Below are positions 32,797 through 41,193 of a stretch of DNA of 42,267 nt, one piece after another. Below the pieces are notes generated by a model, which saw nothing but the letters and a program-made list of their open reading frames with translations, was not told the DNA's origin and searched no databases. This DNA is from Balneolaceae bacterium (GTDB taxonomy: Bacteria; Bacteroidota; Rhodothermia; Balneolales; Balneolaceae). The position numbers and the translations under genes are program-made. Positions within the stretch are counted from its first letter, which is position 1. Every line of letters begins with the position of its first letter. The stretch covers positions 1 to 42,267 of the forward strand of contig JAFIFB010000078.1 in the NCBI GenBank assembly GCA_020832285.1, read 5' to 3'.

Positions 32797-35537
32797 AGAT
32801 CAATAGGGAACACTACCGAACACTCCACTGCACTATCTGATCCTGTTTCAGTGAATTTCAAAATCCGGTCGATGGCATTTTCAATTGACTGTGGTATCCC
32901 TGAACGATCCATACTGCCAAGCTGCTCGTAATTCTGAATGGTACCATCTGGTTCAACCGTAAATTTATAAGGTACTTCACCGCGCATATCCTGATTCTGA
33001 GTCCATGAAGGAAATGTGATTGCCCCAAGAAACTCTTCCATTCCTCCACTCATATCAATTTCAATGCCCAGGTCTTCGCAGGCCGGAACTTCTGCAGGCT
33101 GTCTGTCGGCTGGTTCCTCTCCTCCATTTAAAGTCAAAGTTTCAATTACAGGGACCGGCTTATCCGGTTTTTGCAGTGTTTCTTTCAGAGCACGGACATT
33201 TGTGGCCAGAGGATTAGAGGGATATTTTTCCTCCAGCTTATTCAGGATAGAGCGGGTACTGTCCCAATACGCTCCTTCGAACGGATAGTTTTCTATAAAA
33301 TCCGGCTCTGCAAATGTAGAATCAGAGATCTCTTCCCAAAACTGCCTGTCCGTCTCGGTAAGTGTAGTGTCGCTGAGCATGACCCTTGAAGAATCCTGAA
33401 GCATGTTAAATTCATTTTTCCGGGTTGTGTAGTCTTGCTGTCTTTCGAACCAGTCGCGAATTACCTGCGTATTATCGGTTTCGAATCTGGCGGCGCGCAT
33501 ATATTCACGGGCTGCTTCGAAAAGAATGATTGCACGCTGGGAATCATCGCGCCCGAAGTCGGCAAGCTCCAGCAGCCTGGCTGCCTTTTCTGCCGATCCC
33601 ATATCCTCGGCGTTTTGAACAAGATCAAAATATTGATCTTCGATCTGTGGTTCCTGCTCATCTTGCTCACTGGTAATATCAATACCCAGACGGTCGGCTA
33701 TTCGTCTTGCATAAACCGACTCGGGCTGTTTTTCATAGAGCTTATCAAACCAGTACCGGGCTTCATCAACATCCTCTTGTAAAACCCCGATCTCGGCAAG
33801 TGAATAGAGAGACATTGTGACAAGATGAGGATTCAATGCGCTTTGATTCACTTTTTGATAGTATGTTCGGGCGCTATCAGGTTTATCAAGTGAGAGAAAA
33901 AAAACGTTCCCCAGCCGGTAATGGATCTCTTCTACCTCTTCCCGCATCATTTCTTGTGCTTCTTCAGTGAAGGGTACATCGCTAAGATCGATCGGTGGCA
34001 TTACAGTACTGGTCTCTGTCTCTTCTTCGAGAGTAATCTCTTCGTCTGCCTCATCAACCAGCACAAGCTGATCAAAGCGGCTGCCACTCACATCCGCCCT
34101 TCTTCGCCAGTTATCTGCAAGCGGACGATCTCCCCAGATTGCCTGAAACTGAAGGCTTGCATCAGCAAGCATAGTCTGGCTTCTGATGTTCAGGAATCCA
34201 AACTCGGTTGATTCAGCAGCTTCAATCACACTGTCGGGCTCTTCAACGACAGCCATTTGTGCCCGTTCAGCTTCCATTTCGCTTAATTCCCTGTCAAGTC
34301 GTTCCATCTCAGCACGCTGTAACTCTTCCACCAAAGCATCGAGTTCATCAGGGGGTAAGTTTGCGAGACGGAGCAGGCTGTCGCGGTGTGCCAGTTCACG
34401 TTTTAATTCTGCATATTGGCCAAACGACTCAGCCAGTTCACTTGCGTTAAAATACTCCGGCAACAGGTCGTGATCTACCCGTTCTGATGCAGCTGAATCG
34501 AAATAGGCAGCAGCAAGAGAATAATCATTCAGTAAATCTCGGTAGGTTTCACCCAGGCCGAAATAAGTTTTAGCCCGTGTAAGTGGCGAAGGACTCTGAA
34601 TACGGTCTCTTAGAACCCGGTTATAATTTCCTACAGCAAGCTCCGCATCTCCTCTGAACTGCTGTGTTCGCGCAATTTCATACTGAAGTTCATTCCTGTA
34701 ATCGTAGAATTTGTCGTCGCGACGCATATCATTATAGATAGACTCTGCCCGCTGGTAACTGCCGATACGTCTCGATACCTCTGCTTCTTTTCGCAAAGCG
34801 TTAAACTCCATATCGTAACTGGTTCTGATATTGCTAATCTGCCCGTAGGCGTAGAGTGCCTGGTTATCTTCGTCTAGCCGCTCGAAAATCTGTCCAAGCA
34901 GGAAAAATGCCCGCGCCCGCTTATTCCTGTCTTGAAGATTTACAATAGAAAGCTGCAGGTATCCAGCGGCTTCCTGCCAGTTTCCTTTTGCCGTGTGAAG
35001 CTGTGCAAGTATGGCATTAACCTCTGCCAGAAGAGCCGGTTCCCATTCTTCAACCAGGTCTTTTTCGATTTCCAGAAAATTAACCCCTTCATTGTAGTTT
35101 GTCATTTCAAGGTAGGTGAGTCCCTGCCATAAAATGGCTTCCTGCAATAAAGTGCCTTCAGCCAGTGTCTGAAGTTCCTGAAATTTTTCCAGGGCCGAAA
35201 AAAACTCCGACCGATAGTAGTATGATTTGCCAATAATAGCGATGGCAGGAAGCACATATTTTGACTCATCGTGATTTCTCAAAATAGAACTTCCCCGCTC
35301 AATTGCACTTTCAAACTCATCCTGCCCGGCATTTGTGGGAGATTGATGAACTCTTATCGGCTGCATCGGATTCAGGTCGGGAACCTGCCGAAAATTGCTT
35401 TTCAGCCCTTCATCAAAAAACTGCTGTGCATTGTAGAAGGTGTTATAATAAGCAGTAAAGTTTTTCCAGCCCTGCTTAAAAGACGCACACCCGGTGATGA
35501 GGAAAAAAATAAGAGCTATTTGAACAGTCTTCTTCAC
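32793..35537 (-). CDS. TPR lipoprotein, PorW/SprE-like
   Basis: The product has 914 residues with a lipoprotein signal ending FLITGC (Cys17). The adjacent FKQGWKNFTAYYNTFYNAQQ resembles the start of PorW/SprE, lipoproteins of type IX secretion and gliding. Tetratricopeptide repeats cover about 95-420, and more appear at 565-640. An acidic, Glu-rich coiled part (about 410-440) separates them. The last 80 residues (ITFPSWTQNQDMRGEVPYKF ... GSMDRSGIPQ) resemble a TonB C-terminal domain. It starts 36 bases after the pyruvate kinase stop. Assignment to type IX secretion is tentative: no other por or gld gene is in the window. Confidence 0.7.
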   Translation of the reverse strand: MKKTVQIALIFFLITGCASFKQGWKNFTAYYNTFYNAQQFFDEGLKSNFRQVPDLNPMQPIRVHQSPTNAGQDEFESAIERGSSILRNHDESKYVLPAIAIIGKSYYYRSEFFSALEKFQELQTLAEGTLLQEAILWQGLTYLEMTNYNEGVNFLEIEKDLVEEWEPALLAEVNAILAQLHTAKGNWQEAAGYLQLSIVNLQDRNKRARAFFLLGQIFERLDEDNQALYAYGQISNIRTSYDMEFNALRKEAEVSRRIGSYQRAESIYNDMRRDDKFYDYRNELQYEIARTQQFRGDAELAVGNYNRVLRDRIQSPSPLTRAKTYFGLGETYRDLLNDYSLAAAYFDSAASERVDHDLLPEYFNASELAESFGQYAELKRELAHRDSLLRLANLPPDELDALVEELQRAEMERLDRELSEMEAERAQMAVVEEPDSVIEAAESTEFGFLNIRSQTMLADASLQFQAIWGDRPLADNWRRRADVSGSRFDQLVLVDEADEEITLEEETETSTVMPPIDLSDVPFTEEAQEMMREEVEEIHYRLGNVFFLSLDKPDSARTYYQKVNQSALNPHLVTMSLYSLAEIGVLQEDVDEARYWFDKLYEKQPESVYARRIADRLGIDITSEQDEQEPQIEDQYFDLVQNAEDMGSAEKAARLLELADFGRDDSQRAIILFEAAREYMRAARFETDNTQVIRDWFERQQDYTTRKNEFNMLQDSSRVMLSDTTLTETDRQFWEEISDSTFAEPDFIENYPFEGAYWDSTRSILNKLEEKYPSNPLATNVRALKETLQKPDKPVPVIETLTLNGGEEPADRQPAEVPACEDLGIEIDMSGGMEEFLGAITFPSWTQNQDMRGEVPYKFTVEPDGTIQNYEQLGSMDRSGIPQSIENAIDRILKFTETGSDSAVECSVVFPIDL

Positions 35538-35573
35538 AAAATATCAACGGTGAAAAATCATGAAGCGTATTTT

Positions 35574-37010
35574 TTAACGGTCAATTGTACTCACTTTAAT
35601 CATGTTGGTTCTGCCGCGTTTTGCAAGCGGAATTCCTGTTGCAATGATTACCCTGTCCCCTTTATTTACCTGTCCGTTTTTCATAAGATAATCTTCCATC
35701 ATCTTCACGCTCATATCCGTATCAAAAATTTCATCAAGACGAACGGAGTGAACACCCCAAACCAGGTTAAGCTGCCGGCGTACAATTCTGCTTTCTGTAA
35801 ATGCGATAATGGGAACTCTTGGTCTGAACTTGGCAATTCTGCGGGCTGTATTCCCTGAGTGGGTGATGGTGCTGATAGCTTTTGCATCAACATTATCGGC
35901 CAGGCTTACACAGGAATAAGCCAGTGACTCGATTACTTGTTTTTCTTTCCAGTCGGGTTTGCGGTATTTCAGGCTGTAGTAAATCGAAGAAGCCCGGTTT
36001 TCTACGGTTTTGATGATATTTGCCATCGTTTTTACGGCTTCTGATGGGTATTTCCCGGCTGCAGTTTCACCTGAAAGCATTACAGCATCGGTTCCGTCCA
36101 TCACAGCATTTGCCACATCCGAACTTTCGGCCCGGGTAGCACGCGGGTTGTTGATCATGGAATCGAGCATCTGTGTAGCTGTAATAACGGGCTTGCCTGC
36201 CATCCGGCATCTTTCGATAATTTTTTTCTGAACAAGCGGAACTTCCTCACTCGGAATTTCGATTCCCAGGTCTCCCCTGGCTACCATTATACCGTCAGAC
36301 TCTTCAATGATTTCGTCAATCACTTCAACCGCTTCGGGCTTTTCTATTTTTGCAATGATGGCTGCATTACTTCCTTTGGCTCTCACCCGGGATATTATTT
36401 CCTGTACATCTCTGGGTGAGCGAACAAACGAAATGGCAACAAAATCCACTCCAACATCAAGGCCAAACTCCAGATCTTCAATATCTTTTTCGGTAAGAGA
36501 TGCCATTGAGATATCCACATCAGGCAGGTTTACCCCTTTACGCGATTTCAGCATCCCTCCCACCACAACTTTGGCAGTCAGTTCCGATGCATTTTTTTTA
36601 ATAATCCGAAGTTCAAGCAATCCGTCATCAATCAAAATCTGGTTGCCCTCTTTAGCATCATCCACCAGGTTGGGATAATCAATGGGAATAACTGAACTGC
36701 TGCCTTCCACATCTTCGGGTGTAATCGTAACCAGGTTACCGGCCTCTATGATTTGCCCGCCATCTTTCATCTGGCCAACCCTGATTTTTGGACCCTGAAG
36801 GTCCATCAAAACAGGAATTGAGTATTGATATTTACTCGCTACTTTCCGCACATAACCGATGGTTCGTTTATGATCTTCGTGGGATCCGTGCGAAAAATTT
36901 ATTCTTACAACGTTCATTCCAGCCCGATACAAATTTTCAATTTCTTCCATTGTATTGCTGCTGGGACCTAAAGTGCAGACTATTTTTGTTCTGCGCGCAC
37001 TACTAAACAT
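35574..37010 (-). CDS. pyk: Pyruvate kinase
   Basis: The product has 478 residues. RRTKIVCTLGPSS (6-18), VVRINFSHGSHEDH (about 34-47), DLQGPKIRVG, the metal-site MVARGDLGIEIPSEEVPLVQ and PVITATQMLDSM are intact. The C-terminal allosteric domain (about 350-478) is present. It makes pyruvate and ATP from phosphoenolpyruvate at the end of glycolysis. The PorW-like gene follows 36 bases downstream. A plausible promoter lies at 37046-37074. Confidence 0.97.
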   Translation of the reverse strand: MFSSARRTKIVCTLGPSSNTMEEIENLYRAGMNVVRINFSHGSHEDHKRTIGYVRKVASKYQYSIPVLMDLQGPKIRVGQMKDGGQIIEAGNLVTITPEDVEGSSSVIPIDYPNLVDDAKEGNQILIDDGLLELRIIKKNASELTAKVVVGGMLKSRKGVNLPDVDISMASLTEKDIEDLEFGLDVGVDFVAISFVRSPRDVQEIISRVRAKGSNAAIIAKIEKPEAVEVIDEIIEESDGIMVARGDLGIEIPSEEVPLVQKKIIERCRMAGKPVITATQMLDSMINNPRATRAESSDVANAVMDGTDAVMLSGETAAGKYPSEAVKTMANIIKTVENRASSIYYSLKYRKPDWKEKQVIESLAYSCVSLADNVDAKAISTITHSGNTARRIAKFRPRVPIIAFTESRIVRRQLNLVWGVHSVRLDEIFDTDMSVKMMEDYLMKNGQVNKGDRVIIATGIPLAKRGRTNMIKVSTIDR

Positions 37011-37045
37011 AAAATTTTGTTGTGATTATGAAATATTTTAAATAG

Positions 37046-37074
37046 ATAATATAAATACTGTTAAAGGTAAGCAA
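37046..37074 (-). promoter_or_regulatory. Putative promoter of pyk
   Basis: On the minus strand TTGCTT (37069-37074) and TATTAT (37046-37051) are separated by 17 bases, about 35 bases before the pyk start. The match is to the general sigma-70 pattern, not the Bacteroidota TAnnTTTG type. Confidence 0.4.
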
Positions 37075-37154
37075 TTATCCGACAGTTTTGCTGTTATAAT
37101 AATTCAATTAAAATTATTTGTGAAGTGTCCCTTTTAGCAGATAACTTTGGTTAT

Positions 37155-38585
37155 ATGAATACAAACACCCACAATACCCTTTTTTCTATTCTGTTTATTC
37201 TGCTGATTGTTTATGCAACAGGCTGTGTACGCTCGGCAAATCCAGACGTTGAGAGAGGCTCTTTCTTTTATTTTCAAGACGGTTATCCTGAAGTTCGAAT
37301 GTCATCAATCGGTTTTTTGAGTGAAGATGATAAAGCATTGATCAATGTAACCACCGATGTTGTTCTTGGTAGTTTAATATATTCTACTATTGATGATGTT
37401 CGAAAAGCAGAAGTAACACTTGAAATTCGAATACTCGAAAAAGACGGTGATTTTAGTAAAGATATACAAAGAAGTTTTTCGGTTCAATCGGACTTCGAAG
37501 GCAGCAGCACGTTAAGCCAGGATGTTTTTACCCACGATGAAGACATTGAGGTACAACCAGGAAGATTTTCTGTACAGGTTTCGGTGCTCGACCGCTCATC
37601 GGGCAAAGCATCGACCAGAGAAAGTGAAGCGATTATTCCCGATCCCGAAAAGCCTGAAATTAATCTTACAACAGTACGGCTGCTTGGAAAAGGCGTTGAA
37701 GATCCCGACGGTCCTTTTTTCCCAATTACCACCTACACTGTCTCTTCTGCACTCGACAGTCTTATGTTCACATTTCAGGTAACAAATAACGATATGGAGG
37801 ACCCGCTTGAAGTTCGGTCGAGGCTCCTGAAGTTTAATTCGGACACGACTGCCGCACGCCCGATGAATTATAATAATTACAGCCCTTCAACCATGCCTTA
37901 TATCGGTGTGGATATGAGAAATCCTGAAGAGATTGATGCAACCACCCGGAGGCTCGATCAGCCCGGAAGTGTTCTCATTGATTTTAAGTACGAACTGCTG
38001 AACCGGGGAAATTACCGGTTCGAAGTGGAAACAACCGATGAAAATGGTGACAGGCTTTATAAAGCCCGTGACTTCGCAATAAAAAGTGAAAATTATCCCG
38101 CCGTCGTTAGCCCAAGGGAGCTAGCAGAACCACTCATTTATCTGATGGGCCGCCGTGACCATGAAAGAATGATGCAGATCGAAGACCCTGATTCCCTCAA
38201 AGAAGCGATTGATCGTTTCTGGTTATCGAATATCGGCAATGCAAACCAGGCCAGGTCTGTAATCAGCCTTTATTATGAACGTGTTGAACAGGCCAACAAG
38301 CAGTTTACCACATTCAAGGAAGGCTGGAAAACCGATCTCGGTATGATGTATATACTGTTTGGCCCGCCTTGGTATGTAGACCGGTATCTCAATACCATGG
38401 TTTGGTCTTACTCTTACGACAGAACTGATCCGCGCTATAATTACACTTTTGAACGGCCCAATATGCGCAACGAATACTTCCCGTTTGATAACTATCTCTT
38501 GCAGAGAAATCAGGGTTATTTCAATGTGCAATACCGGCAAATCCAGTTGTGGCTTTCAGGCGGAATATTAACCACCCGTATTTAA
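37155..38585 (+). CDS. GWxTD-domain lipoprotein
   Basis: The product is about 476 residues from ATG 37155; the GTG at 37125 adds ten residues before a complete lipoprotein signal (LLIVYATGC, Cys24), so I reject it. The first two thirds is beta-rich and unassigned (SVQSDFEGSSTLSQDVFTHD, GRFSVQVSVLDRSSG). The C-terminal third has the GWxTD domain: YYERVEQANKQFTTFKEGWK, TDLGMMYILFGPPWYVDRYL and MVWSYSY. The domain is found in Bacteroidota, Acidobacteriota and others with no settled function. It is followed by a terminator shared with the bacilliredoxin gene. Confidence 0.88.
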   Translation: MNTNTHNTLFSILFILLIVYATGCVRSANPDVERGSFFYFQDGYPEVRMSSIGFLSEDDKALINVTTDVVLGSLIYSTIDDVRKAEVTLEIRILEKDGDFSKDIQRSFSVQSDFEGSSTLSQDVFTHDEDIEVQPGRFSVQVSVLDRSSGKASTRESEAIIPDPEKPEINLTTVRLLGKGVEDPDGPFFPITTYTVSSALDSLMFTFQVTNNDMEDPLEVRSRLLKFNSDTTAARPMNYNNYSPSTMPYIGVDMRNPEEIDATTRRLDQPGSVLIDFKYELLNRGNYRFEVETTDENGDRLYKARDFAIKSENYPAVVSPRELAEPLIYLMGRRDHERMMQIEDPDSLKEAIDRFWLSNIGNANQARSVISLYYERVEQANKQFTTFKEGWKTDLGMMYILFGPPWYVDRYLNTMVWSYSYDRTDPRYNYTFERPNMRNEYFPFDNYLLQRNQGYFNVQYRQIQLWLSGGILTTRI

Positions 38586-38615
38586 ACCTCTCTTAACAGC
38601 TTCTTTTTTGAGCGT

Positions 38616-38660
38616 TAAAAAAAGCCCGCTTCGAAATTATCGAGACGGGCTTTTTATTTT
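38616..38660. terminator. Bidirectional Rho-independent terminator
   Basis: AAAGCCCG (38621-38628) pairs with CGGGCTTT (38646-38653), extended by TCGA/TCGA, with A-rich and T-rich flanks on both sides. It serves both the GWxTD gene and the convergent bacilliredoxin gene. Confidence 0.88.
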
Positions 38661-38701
38661 AAATGGATTTTAACCTAATAATAAAAGTTGATTGCGAACC
38701 T

Positions 38702-39148
38702 TTATTTTTCTTCCTGCTTGCTGAATGCATCAAACACCATAAGCAGATCCTGTGCTACTTCTTCACGAGTGCGTCCTTCAATTCTGTGGCGGGGTATCAT
38801 CGCTTTGATTTCACCGTCAACAAAAAAGGCAAAAGCAGGGGAAGAAGGTGGATATTCACTAAAGTACTCTCTCGCCCTTGCTGTAGCCTCCCTGTCCTGT
38901 CCTGCAAAAACAGTCACCAGATTGTCAGGTCTCTGTCCGGCTTTTTCCAAAGCTATTGCTAATCCTGGTCTCGCATTACCTGCTGCGCAGCCACAAACCG
39001 AATTAATAGCCATCAGCATTGTGCCGCTGTTATACTCTTTCATTGCCCGATCCACATCTTCCGGGGTTTTCAGTTCTTCAACTCCTACATCGGTGAGTTC
39101 CTTGCGCATCCAAGAGGTGTCGGGTCCAACGCCAAATCCAAATTGCAT
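38702..39148 (-). CDS. Bacilliredoxin, BrxA/BrxB (YphP/YqiW) family
   Basis: The product has 148 residues. GTMLMAINSVCGCAAGNARP (about 42-61) has the unusual CGC active site (Cys52, Cys54) of this family; FAGQDREATARAREYF and SPAFAFFVDGEI follow. These proteins remove bacillithiol from mixed disulfides or act as disulfide isomerases in the cytoplasm. Length matches the family. It is a single gene, convergent with the GWxTD gene through a shared terminator. Confidence 0.93.
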   Translation of the reverse strand: MQFGFGVGPDTSWMRKELTDVGVEELKTPEDVDRAMKEYNSGTMLMAINSVCGCAAGNARPGLAIALEKAGQRPDNLVTVFAGQDREATARAREYFSEYPPSSPAFAFFVDGEIKAMIPRHRIEGRTREEVAQDLLMVFDAFSKQEEK

Positions 39149-39372
39149 AATGTTGTAATGTTTATGTTTTAAATTTACAGCCTAAATATACTGAAAATTC
39201 CACACTATTGGAGAAGCTCTCCGACAGATCAATTTTCAGTTTTTTAAACCTCACAAAAAGTGATAGGTTTCTTTGATTGAACTATATTATACCATAAAGC
39301 TTGGTTTTATGTTATAAATCAGAAAACCACCAACTGAAAAAAAATTATGTTTAGGTCCACTGAAAATTCTTT

Positions 39373-40170
39373 ATGAATCAATTATCAGCCATTTATTTCA
39401 TTATTTTGTTTTTACTGCTGGCAGCTTGTTCCAGCACTCAGCAAATCTCTGTTCATCATCTTGAAGAAAGTATTACTGTTGACGGAAGCCTTTCGGACTG
39501 GAACACTACTGATGCACTTCTCAAGGAAACCGATAACATCCGCTATTTTGCAGCTATTCACGATGAATTTCTTCATCTTTTTATTGATGTTCGCAGCCCT
39601 TTTAAAGAAAACACCATCCGCCAGCTCGGGATGATTGTCTACCTGAGTAATTCCGAAAGTGACCGAAGAAATGTTGGTATCGCCTATCCGCCCGGCACGT
39701 TCAACCTCTTGCGTGACAACCCCGGTGCATTTAATTCCTTCCTGACCGATGAGGAGTGGGGACAAAATCCTGAGAATGTAGAACTTATAAACGAACTCTC
39801 TGAAGATCTCTTTTCCAGGGTAATGATTGTTGAGCGTCCAGACGGCAGCAACGCTGAATATGGTTTTGTTGAACTTTCACGCCTCGAAATCGACGGTTTT
39901 GAAATTTATGCCGATGAAGAACGAAGCAGAATGTCTATTGAAATGAGAATTCCGATAAATGATTCTTCAATTTTTAACCTCAGACAGGAAGATCTCTGGG
40001 TTGGTTTTGCAATTGAACCACCTCGTTTCCGGTTCAGGAATGAAAGCGATATGTCTGCAACCCGGCAACAGCGCGGAGGTTACGGCCAGCGCCAGCCAAT
40101 GATGCAGCCACGAAGATCAGGACAAAGTTTACCTAATGAAGAAGAATGGTTTATTCTGAGTTTTGACTAA
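39373..40170 (+). CDS. CBM9/DOMON-like-domain lipoprotein
   Basis: The product has 265 residues. The lipoprotein signal ends at LLLAAC (Cys19). The start of the mature domain, EESITVDGSLSDWNTTDALL (about 31-50), is the usual opening of the carbohydrate-binding family 9-like beta sandwich, and DEFLHLFIDVRSPF and RMSIEMRIPI fit its strands. The final 45 residues are Arg/Gln/Gly-rich (RQQRGGYGQRQPMMQPRRSG). Function unknown; the domain may bind a sugar or haem in other proteins. The neighbouring GWxTD lipoprotein is also outer-envelope type. Confidence 0.7.
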   Translation: MNQLSAIYFIILFLLLAACSSTQQISVHHLEESITVDGSLSDWNTTDALLKETDNIRYFAAIHDEFLHLFIDVRSPFKENTIRQLGMIVYLSNSESDRRNVGIAYPPGTFNLLRDNPGAFNSFLTDEEWGQNPENVELINELSEDLFSRVMIVERPDGSNAEYGFVELSRLEIDGFEIYADEERSRMSIEMRIPINDSSIFNLRQEDLWVGFAIEPPRFRFRNESDMSATRQQRGGYGQRQPMMQPRRSGQSLPNEEEWFILSFD

Positions 40171-40182
40171 TTTATAGTAATG

Positions 40183-40222
40183 TAAAAAAAAAGGTGCTCC
40201 ACACAAGTATGGAACACCTTTG
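40183..40222 (-). terminator. Terminator of the superoxide dismutase gene
   Basis: On the minus strand AAAGGTGTTCCA pairs with TGGAGCACCTTT and is followed by a run of nine Ts. It may also stop the convergent CBM9-like gene, though the T stretch on that side is weak. Confidence 0.85.
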
Positions 40223-40253
40223 ATGTTCAATTCAGATAAAAATTACAGTCTGC

Positions 40254-40862
40254 TTAGATAGCAGCTTTATAATTTTCTTCAACCTGGTCCCAGTTCACCA
40301 CATCCCAGATTGCCTTCAGATAATCAGGGCGCCTGTTCTGATAATTCAGATAATAAGCATGTTCCCAGACATCCACCCCAAAAATGGGTGTAAGTCCATT
40401 CATATATGGGCTGTCCTGGTTGGCGGTAGCTACAATTTTCAGATCGCCATTTCCGTCTACACACAACCAGCCCCAACCGGAACCGAACTGTCCGGCCGCC
40501 GCTGAACTGAATTTTTCTTTGAAATCATCAAAGCTTCCGAAAGTCTCGTTAATTGCTTTAGCAACTTCTCCTTTAGGGGATCCGCCACCGCTTGGAGAAA
40601 GGACCGTCCAAAACAGGTTATGATTTGCATATCCTCCACCATTATTTACAACGGCCTGACGAATTTTTTCAGGAACTTCATCTATTTTTTGCAGCACTTC
40701 TTCTACAGGAAGAGAAGCAAATTTGTGCCCCTCGAGTGCAGCATTCAGCTTGTTGGTATAACCCTGGTGATGCTTTCCATGATGTATTTTCATGGTTCTC
40801 TCATCAATACTTGGTTCTAGCGCATCGTATGCGTAGGGTAAATCTGGAAGTTCGTAAGCCAT
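40254..40862 (-). CDS. sodA: Superoxide dismutase, Mn/Fe family (Mn-like residues)
   Basis: The product has 202 residues with no signal peptide. Metal ligands are His27 ([11 protein letters not shown]), a His in [10 protein letters not shown], and the Asp and His of [18 protein letters not shown]. The [10 protein letters not shown] block and the Gln in TANQDSP favour Mn over Fe, so I use sodA, but cambialistic use is possible. It dismutates superoxide in the cytoplasm. A perfect inverted repeat and a promoter-like stretch lie upstream. A strong terminator follows, so it is a single-gene unit. Confidence 0.95.
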   Translation of the reverse strand: MAYELPDLPYAYDALEPSIDERTMKIHHGKHHQGYTNKLNAALEGHKFASLPVEEVLQKIDEVPEKIRQAVVNNGGGYANHNLFWTVLSPSGGGSPKGEVAKAINETFGSFDDFKEKFSSAAAGQFGSGWGWLCVDGNGDLKIVATANQDSPYMNGLTPIFGVDVWEHAYYLNYQNRRPDYLKAIWDVVNWDQVEENYKAAI

Positions 40863-40899
40863 ATTTTTTTGATCTTTTTTGTTTAGATTATTGTGTCTG

Positions 40900-40924
40900 T
40901 AACACGCGGTACATCAGCGTGTTA
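40900..40924. promoter_or_regulatory. Perfect inverted repeat before sod
   Basis: TAACACGC (40900-40907) and GCGTGTTA (40917-40924) form an 8-base perfect inverted repeat around 9 bases. It lies 38 bases upstream of the sod start and about 12 bases downstream of a TATAAT on that strand. Could be an operator or a leader hairpin. Confidence 0.55.
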
Positions 40925-40936
40925 AATGTTTCTTGT

Positions 40937-40967
40937 ATTATAGTATGGATAATAAAAAATAAGACAA
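40937..40967 (-). promoter_or_regulatory. Putative promoter of sod
   Basis: On the minus strand TTGTCT (40962-40967) and TATAAT (40937-40942) are 19 bases apart, wider than ideal. The TATAAT is exact. Confidence 0.35.
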
Positions 40968-41193
40968 AAAACGTTCCAATTTTTTTTTGATTTACCTCAA
41001 AACCCAAACTTCGGAAGATTTACAGGAGAATTTCTTCTATCTTTAAGTTTGGAATAAACTGGCAGAAGTTGTTAAAATTGGAAGGGTCCTGCACCTGTTA
41101 CCATAACCCTCCGCGTCTTATTTTAAAGGCAAGGTTGCTGTTCAAGCCAGTTATTTCAGCACGGATCTTTCAATACGTTAATTTAATTTATTT

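Larger units (their letters stand above)
40863..41193. other. Divergent region between sod and sthA-like genes
   Basis: It contains the sod promoter/operator area (40900-40967) near the sod side. The part toward the flavoprotein gene is AT-rich with no assigned promoter. Confidence 0.45.
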
